This document shows, piece by piece, positions 4,648 to 5,273 of a stretch of DNA of 5,273 nucleotides. The DNA is from Thermoprotei archaeon (lineage in GTDB: Archaea > Thermoproteota > Thermoprotei > Thermofilales > B20-G17). The notes beneath the pieces were generated by a model, which searched no databases, was not told where the DNA came from, and worked only from the letters and a program-made list of their open reading frames with translations. The stretch's first letter is position 1; each line of letters opens with the position of its first letter. The stretch lies in NCBI GenBank assembly GCA_003649515.1, contig QMSC01000104.1, positions 1-5,273 of the forward strand, given 5' to 3'. The translations under genes and the position numbers were made by a program.

Positions 4648-5273
4648 ATGGTATCGGAGGAAAGGCTCAAGCAATTAAAGCGTCAGTTAGCGAAGTTACT
4701 GAGCGTTGAGGCTCTATCAGAGGAGGAAATAGCGAGTAGAGTAGGCATTAATAGAACTCTCACTAAGAGAATAGTTTTCTCGCTTAGGGAAGAGGGATTT
4801 CACATCGTAGAACAGGATAATAAGCTGTCCCTAAAGCTTGATAAGATAAACTTTCATGACTTAAGCACCAAATTAAGGACGAGAATACTCGGCAGGAGGA
4901 TGATATTCCTCGAGGAAGCCACTTCAACAATGGACGTCGCTAAAGCTAGGTACAGTATGGAAGGGCTGGTAGTACTCGCCGAGAAGCAAACTATAGGTAG
5001 AGGGAGAAGAGGGAAGAATTGGTATTCACCAGGAGGAGGTTTATGGTTCTCAGTAATTCTTCGTCCTAGAAACCCTCCAAAGTACACCTCCCTGATAGGT
5101 CTTTTTAGCTCCCTAGCAACTGCAGAGGCTATAGAGAACCTCACTGATCTTAAAACCTCGTTGAAATGGCCCAACGACATTTATGTGAATGACCGTAAAG
5201 TCTGCGGAGTGATAACGGAAGCCATATACGAAATCGGTGAAATCGCCTCAGCAATAGTTGGAATAGGGATTAA
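4648..5273 (+). CDS. birA: Biotin protein ligase BirA with N-terminal winged helix, 5' part (3' end outside window)
   Basis: 208 complete codons without a stop; the last two bases (AA) begin the Asn of the family's GIGIN motif. The enzyme makes biotinyl-AMP from biotin and ATP and transfers biotin to the carrier lysine, here presumably Lys84 of the neighbouring carrier protein. Residues 5-65 form a winged helix-turn-helix (SEEEIASRVGINRTLTKRIV at 24-43, LREEGF, wing to about 62), as in Escherichia coli BirA and unlike short ligases. The catalytic domain shows ATSTMD at 91-96 (position of the ST(N/M) motif), the biotinyl-AMP loop GRGRRGKNWYSPGGG at 117-131, KWPNDIYV at 173-180, K184 in DRKVCG (equivalent of E. 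coli Lys183), and VGIGI at the edge. The C-terminal SH3-like domain is beyond the window. The start is set by GAGGT at 4636-4640. The DNA-binding domain makes a repressor role possible; which promoter it would bind is not shown by sequence. Confidence 0.94.
   Translation, partial: MVSEERLKQLKRQLAKLLSVEALSEEEIASRVGINRTLTKRIVFSLREEGFHIVEQDNKLSLKLDKINFHDLSTKLRTRILGRRMIFLEEATSTMDVAKARYSMEGLVVLAEKQTIGRGRRGKNWYSPGGGLWFSVILRPRNPPKYTSLIGLFSSLATAEAIENLTDLKTSLKWPNDIYVNDRKVCGVITEAIYEIGEIASAIVGIGI

Noticed and set aside
4854..5180. 108-residue minus-strand open frame at the right end
   Set aside because: Antisense to the biotin ligase, whose catalytic motifs fix the plus-strand reading.
1..5273. CRISPR array, tRNA/rRNA genes, insertion sequences, integrase or attachment sites
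   Set aside because: None seen: no spaced repeats, no cloverleaf sequences, no transposase motifs or terminal inverted repeats; composition is even across the window.

Overview
The window looks like chromosomal DNA from an archaeon, most likely a thermophilic member of the Thermoproteota (crenarchaeal-type) lineages. The reasons are an archaeal/eukaryal-type Trm5 tRNA methyltransferase, heavy use of ATA (Ile) and AGG/AGA (Arg) codons, AT-rich TATA-type promoters about 25 bases upstream of genes or start codons, and at least one probably leaderless mRNA. I cannot name a genus from sequence alone. Both ends cut through genes.

Layout. Bases 1-645 hold the 3' part of trm5 (+). Bases 632-1279 hold a VTT/DedA-like membrane protein on the minus strand, overlapping the trm5 stop by 14 bases tail to tail. 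Bases 1280-1472 are a divergent promoter region. From 1473 to the right end all genes are on the plus strand and share a biotin theme: a divergent KipA/PxpC (AHS2)-family protein (1473-2417), a PccB/MmdA-type carboxyltransferase (about 2466-4022), a 62-residue OadG-C-terminal-like protein (4025-4213), a biotin carboxyl carrier protein (4225-4587) and a biotin protein ligase with an N-terminal winged helix (4648 to beyond the end).

How they fit together. The carboxyltransferase, small subunit and carrier protein lie 2 and 11 bases apart and almost certainly form one operon for a biotin-dependent acyl-CoA carboxylase, decarboxylase or transcarboxylase. The ligase attaches biotin to Lys84 of the carrier and, through its DNA-binding domain, may also act as a repressor. 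No biotin carboxylase and no membrane (OadB/MmdB) subunit is in the window, so the direction of the reaction cannot be settled here.

The most unusual part is the KipA-like protein. It keeps the overall AHS2 layout but appears to have lost several signature stretches of the family. It has no KipI/PxpB partner in view and ends in a short beta hairpin resembling the N-terminal hairpin of biotin carrier proteins, including the one encoded four genes along in this cluster. A reasonable hypothesis is a non-catalytic or re-purposed AHS2 protein that docks on the carboxyltransferase by imitating the carrier. A perfect 16-bp palindrome overlaps the core promoter of the carboxyltransferase gene and is a candidate operator.
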